Shown here one piece after another: positions 59,293 to 64,000 of a stretch of DNA of 64,000 nucleotides. A model generated the notes under the pieces. That model saw nothing but the letters and a program-made list of their open reading frames with translations. It made no database searches and had not been told where the DNA came from. Made by a program: the position numbers and the translations under genes. This DNA comes from Rhabdornis inornatus (Eukaryota; Chordata; Aves; Passeriformes; Rhabdornithidae): positions 374,039-438,038 of the forward strand of contig VWZS01010874.1 in NCBI GenBank assembly GCA_013397075.1. Reading direction: 5' to 3'. The stretch's first letter is position 1. The number at the start of each line of letters is the position of its first letter.

Positions 59293-59348
59293 CCCTCTCT
59301 CTCTCTCCATATATATATGTGTGTGTGTATATGTGTGTGTGTATATGC
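59293..59348. repeat. Compound microsatellite (CT)n-(AT)n-(GT)n
   Basis: CT repeats pass into ATATAT and then GT repeats interrupted by ATA. The frames over it (Tyr/Thr/His repeats) are artefacts. A highly variable locus is likely. Confidence 0.95.
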
Positions 59349-59631
59349 ACATATTGTTAACTAAAAATATTTTGAGGGATGAGGTGCCAAAATTGTTCAA
59401 TTTGCTTTTTTGATAGCCCCACTCCACACATCTTGCAGAGAATGTTTTCCTGAGTTTTCTCTAAAAACAACTTGTGTTTTCCAGGCAAATGCTGGCTTCT
59501 GTCTAGAGCAATCCTGAAATCAGCTGAGCCCTTTGGTAGAAGAGAAGAAATTGGCCCACAATAGGTGTTTTCAAGGATGACAAAATTCAAATATTTCTTT
59601 CCATTTTTGTGGGTGGTCCCTTCATATGCAT

Positions 59632-59649
59632 ATATGTATATATACATAT
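59632..59649. repeat. 18-bp AT-rich perfect palindrome
   Basis: ATATGTATATATACATAT is its own reverse complement within a TATA/TATG-rich stretch. The composition makes such symmetry fairly likely. Confidence 0.85.
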
Positions 59650-59659
59650 TTATATAGCT

Positions 59660-62600
59660 GTCAAGTGTGATAAAGAGGCGAAAGTGTAGTCCCATGAAGA
59701 CCAAGCTAGCAGGAGCTAGACATACAGAATATTCATGTTTTTCTTAAAATAGGTAAAATTGGCAGCATGGTCTGCATCACAGTATAAGACTATATATAGG
59801 ACTGTAAATTCAAAGCATGTTCAATCATGTGTTGCTTTATCTTTCTCCTCACTTAGCAAATATTCCTTATTACAGGTTCTAAATACTCTTTGAATTGTGT
59901 CAGGTTTTGCTTTTATTTGTTGTGGAGTTGTTTTTTTTCCTCAGTGATGATGTTGCAGCAATGTTTAGGGGTTTTATTTTTTTAATGCCTTTTTCCAAGT
60001 TGAGAAAAGCAAATTAAAAATAGTTACAGAGAAATGAGTAAGGATAGCCTGACTTCAAAAGACAAAGGAAAAAGGAGCTGTAGATGAAATGTAGGCTCCA
60101 CAAATGATGTATGTAATAAAGTGCTCTGGCCTGACTGATCCACAGCTACAGAAATGTGCTTCTTGAGGATGAAAGAACTGACAAAATGGGAAGGACTTAA
60201 GTCCTCAATTAGTTTAGTGATTAAGATGTTTGAGTAACTCAACAGAACTCTGCAGTAATGTAAAATCAATAATTTCGGAGCAGTATTTAGAACTAATGTA
60301 GTTCATGTTTTACTGCATCTCCTTCCAGGCCCTGATTATATGGGGGCCTTCTTCTTTATTACTTATGTGTGAAAATAGCTTGTACTTCTAAGAATAATCA
60401 TTTGTGTTCAATAAAAAGCAAAAGCAGATCATCCAAATCCAGGAAAAGCAGGAAATCTGAACAATGTGCTTCCTATTCTTGAGGCTGTTTATGGAAGGCT
60501 GCATTTGTATGACAAAAAGCATAATTTTTTATTATATCAAACTTTTCACATCAAATACTACTAATGCATTTCAGTTCCTCTTGCTTTTCTGTCTAACCAG
60601 GACCAGCTCAGTTACCACTCTCTGGAGTGGAGGACAGGCCAAAGCATTTATCTATGGTTTCCTTTTTCCATTACTTTGCCATGCAGTGGAAGTGATCACA
60701 GTGAGAGCTTCACCCTGTGCAGAGCCTGGTGCCCCACTCTGGCTGCTCAGGTGGCTCTCTTATCAATTTATTAATTTATCAGCCAGGCAAATTAGTTTTA
60801 TTCCTTCTGGACTATTAGTAAGCCTTTTACTGACAGACCAGGTATCTGTTTTTCAATTAAAGACTTACAGATGCATTCTGTCTCTCAAATTAAAGGATTT
60901 TTCCTCAAGAAAAAAGTTTCCTGTAGAAATGGGTCAGTCGTTTTGGGTGCTGCTGAGTCTCAGATCTGATTTATAGATCACTTGTACCATAAAGAGGCTT
61001 CTTCTGGAGGTACAATACAAAATGCTGTGTCATGAATTATAAGACTAAGACTAGATCTTGAGAACCAATGAAGGAAGAAAAAGGAAAAGAAGAGTGGAAA
61101 TTATTTCCAAAAGGACAACTATAGATTTGGGGATATATCCTGTTCTTAGCCAACAGAAGTTTGTAGAGATTAAGAAAAAAATGTTATTACCTTCTCTATT
61201 ACAATTTCACAGCCTTTTTTGGAATAAAGTATTTTGTAAGGCCTGCACATCTACAACTGAACAAAGAACAAGACATTTCAAACTTCAATGTTATGGTTGG
61301 TGAAATTCAACTGTAATGAAAAAAAGAGCAGAAATTCGAATAAATATTTTGTTTTCTACCTTTGGAATTCCATTCAGTTAAGAATAAAGTAGTTTTATGA
61401 CAGAAAAATGTTAACAGTTCTGACTTTAAAGCATGAGTTTTCTTGCAAGCTGTTTCTGAACAGTGGAGAAAGCTGTGACAATCCTTCACAAGTAGTTTGG
61501 AGGATAAACCCCAAATTTACAAAGGTTGCTTACAGAAGGCAGCTCATGTAGCTCCAAAAGGCTTTGTGAGTAAAGCAATTGTCCAAGTTGCTGCAATGAA
61601 AGAAACCAGCAGAGTTGTTTCTGCACTAAAGAAATGCTCCTGCAACGGGCATGCTTGCTCAGGGTTTACTGGTGTAATCCTCATTTTCCCTCTGGGAAAC
61701 CAGAAGGATTTTTGAAAACACAGAAGAAATATTTCAAGCAAAGCTACTTCACGTCATATTGGAATAAAAAGCTCTCTTATCCTACAACAGTTAACATTGT
61801 TGTATTGTGCTTTGGAGAGTCAAATAGCTTAAGGACATGGGGCTTCTTTCTTCTTCCCTCACTGGTGTAATTCTACTGATGTGTTAAATTTCTCTGCTTT
61901 CCAACAGATCTGTTTGCACTGAATCCTTTTGGTCTTGCCCTGCTGTGGTCCCCCTGGCACTCTTTTCCTGGGCACGTGGCCCTGTGTTCCCAGGACATGC
62001 TGGATTTCAAAGGCCCAGCACCCCCATGGTAATTCCACCCCATTCCAAAGCCAGCACCTCCCTTTTCCTCCCAGAGCGAGTCCCAGAGACAGGAGTGGTG
62101 TCACAGCCAGCAGTTCCCACAGCGACATGCCATTGAACAATAAAGGGCTGCATACTCTAATGATGATTAATTACATTTGCTCCTATCTTTCCATCAATTA
62201 ACTGGGAATGTTTCTTTGTTTTAATAATTGTCTTTTGGTAAATAAATGTGTAAACACTACTTAAAGCATTTTGGGGTCTAATTATACTTATCTGAAAGTT
62301 AACAGATTCAAGATGTGATTTGTGTTTTAATTGTTTTAAATTATGGTAAAACATGGTGTTGGGTACTGATTTTCTGTACAGCTGATCTCTGATATTAGAC
62401 AGTGAGGAACTACAAACAATTGTCTCTCAAACCTTGTGGTACTTGTAGAACAGAGTTCTGTCCAAGCCTGTGTTTGTACTGAGGTTTGCTGGATTTCATC
62501 TGGTCATACCAGCCATTGACCAGAGCTACTCAGTTTTAAAAAACAACTTAAAGGCTCCAGGGCCTGGCTGGGGAACAACATCACAGTCCTGGCATCCCAC

Positions 62601-64000
62601 CCAGGGATGTGCTGGGGGTGCAGAGCCACCCAGCAGTGCTGGACACAGCTCCAGAGCAGCTCAGTCCCATGTGCAGGGACACAGATCAGGGACAGCTCAC
62701 GTGCCATGGCTGACCCTGGGGCAAAGGAGATCACAGCCAAATCCCCGTGGTCTAAATGTATCAGGCTTTGGGGCTCTCTTACCTTACACCCTTTCATGTC
62801 CCTGCCCTCTCTAACAGCAGAGGAGCCCCGTGTCACTGTGGTTTGTTATTCTCATTAGCTCCCATTAGTGCAACACTGGGGGCTGTGCTGGGTTCAGGAA
62901 GGGGCTGTGTCCAGCCCTGACAAACATCAGGTACATCCTGAGGCTGTGCTGAGGGGAGGTGAGCACAGTCTCTGGAGGGAAGGGAGGTACCGGGACAGAA
63001 CCTGTGAGCAGCAGAGCCTGCAGCATCCCAGCAGCTCCGTGGATGGCTGGGGAGTGATGGGCAGAGGGATGGAGAGGAGGGATCTGATGGAGGAGCACGT
63101 GTGGTGTCATGATGCTCTTGAAGTGCTCTTGCTGTTCCCCACTGACAATCCCAGTGTGAGGAATGGTGCACCCTGCTGGCTCCTGCAGCTGCTTTGACCT
63201 CTCTCTTCTGGGGCTCAGCAGGCTGGAGATCATTTGTCACCCAAGCACACGGTGTAGTGTGTCCTTGGCCGTGCACCTCTTGCGTTATGAGCCCTCTGTC
63301 TCAATTTCCCTCTCTCTGAAACAAGGGCAATATTTCCACAGTTCAGGATGATGTTAGAAGGTTAAAATCGCAAATCTTGAGAGGGGATAAGGCAAGACAG
63401 GATAAGGACAGCAATATAAATAAAGAAATCATTTTTCTGCTGTTTTTTTCCTTATTCAAAACTTATTTGGAGGACTCTTTTCTCAGGTTTGTTTTTTTTT
63501 TTAAGATAAGGGGAAAAGAAGGAGAGGGAGAAAAATCATCCCACATATGCAAACAGAATTTGCATTTGACTGAATTAAAATTTTTCTTAAATTGCAATTA
63601 AGCAATAAATCTTCACCAGTTGCAAAAATAAAGAGAGCGGGGTGGGGGAAATTTATTAGATAATGTAATCTTTCAGGCATTTTTTAATTTCCTTCTAACA
63701 TCTAGAATATCAGACTGAGTCCCAGGTAAAATAGGATTCAAGTTTTCAGCCACAAGTTGTGACTCAAAGTGCTTAGCTAAATTAAACAGAACAGATGTGA
63801 AAAATAAGATGAGAGCTATGCACAGAGCTCTCAAACAGCTGTCCCACCTTCCCCTCCATTGAAGAGCCTGGCCTAATTCCTCTTTGTTGACTAAAGTCTG
63901 CAATTTGATCCTAAAAGCTTGTCAGAATTAAGTACAATTCTTAATATAAGTTTACATTTTAACTGTTTTTCTTTGATATTTGACAAGGACATGGGAAGTA
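59660..64000. other. Intergenic, no gene recognised; GC-richer block at about 62.55-63.25 kb
   Basis: No supported gene is present. The 170-residue frame at 60464-60976 has no recognisable similarity. The GC-richer block near 62.55-63.25 kb has overlapping frames on both strands but few CpGs, no clear splice structure and no recognised domain. Confidence 0.55.

Noticed and set aside
60464..60976. 170-residue + strand frame
   Set aside because: Composition rich in Phe/Leu/Ser from AT-rich DNA, no recognisable motif and no gene context.
1..64000. PRLHR, RAB11FIP2 or EMX2 coding sequence
   Set aside because: Looked for because of human synteny, but no single-exon GPCR frame, C2-domain start or homeobox was found.
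1..64000. CRISPR array, operon, phage, plasmid or endogenous retrovirus
   Set aside because: No spaced direct repeats, prokaryotic gene structure or recognisable gag/pol/LTR sequence is present.

Overview
The window looks like part of a bird nuclear genome, most likely a songbird. The evidence is a 3' end of a CR1 LINE (the main avian retrotransposon) at about 1518-1955, a tRNA-Ile-like SINE with a CR1-type tail at about 55281-55400 (a layout I recall from the zebra-finch family TguSINE1), short introns, and one vertebrate gene with GT-AG introns. Nothing bacterial, viral or organellar was seen. There is one ambiguous base (N) at 12672.

Only one protein-coding gene can be supported: FAM204A (the C10orf84 orthologue) on the + strand. 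A CpG island at about 1860-2480 carries two CCAAT boxes and a YY1-type site. A non-coding first exon ends at 2170. The start codon lies in exon 2 (2809) and the stop in exon 8 (18238-18240). The seven coding segments join in frame at consensus splice sites to give 232 residues; the human protein is about the same length. The poly(A) signal is at 18533. Intron 6 (10.7 kb) is the longest and contains AT-rich blocks dense in homeodomain-type motifs that may be conserved regulatory elements.

From about 18.7 kb to the end (45 kb) no gene can be supported. From memory of the human 10q26.11 order (PRLHR, FAM204A, CASC2 lncRNA, RAB11FIP2, EMX2), this should be the interval 3' of FAM204A on the way to RAB11FIP2. 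It holds candidate regulatory blocks (POU/octamer-type clusters near 38.6 and 40.6 kb), a perfect 21-bp palindrome at 28775-28820, simple repeats and a 44-bp tandem duplication.

The most structured intergenic spot is 55.26-56.17 kb. There a SINE, a 135-bp polypurine tract, a consensus CTCF core motif, a CpG-rich segment and a TATA-like run sit within less than 1 kb, which suggests a boundary element and/or an unannotated (lncRNA) promoter. All non-coding function calls are inferences from motifs alone.
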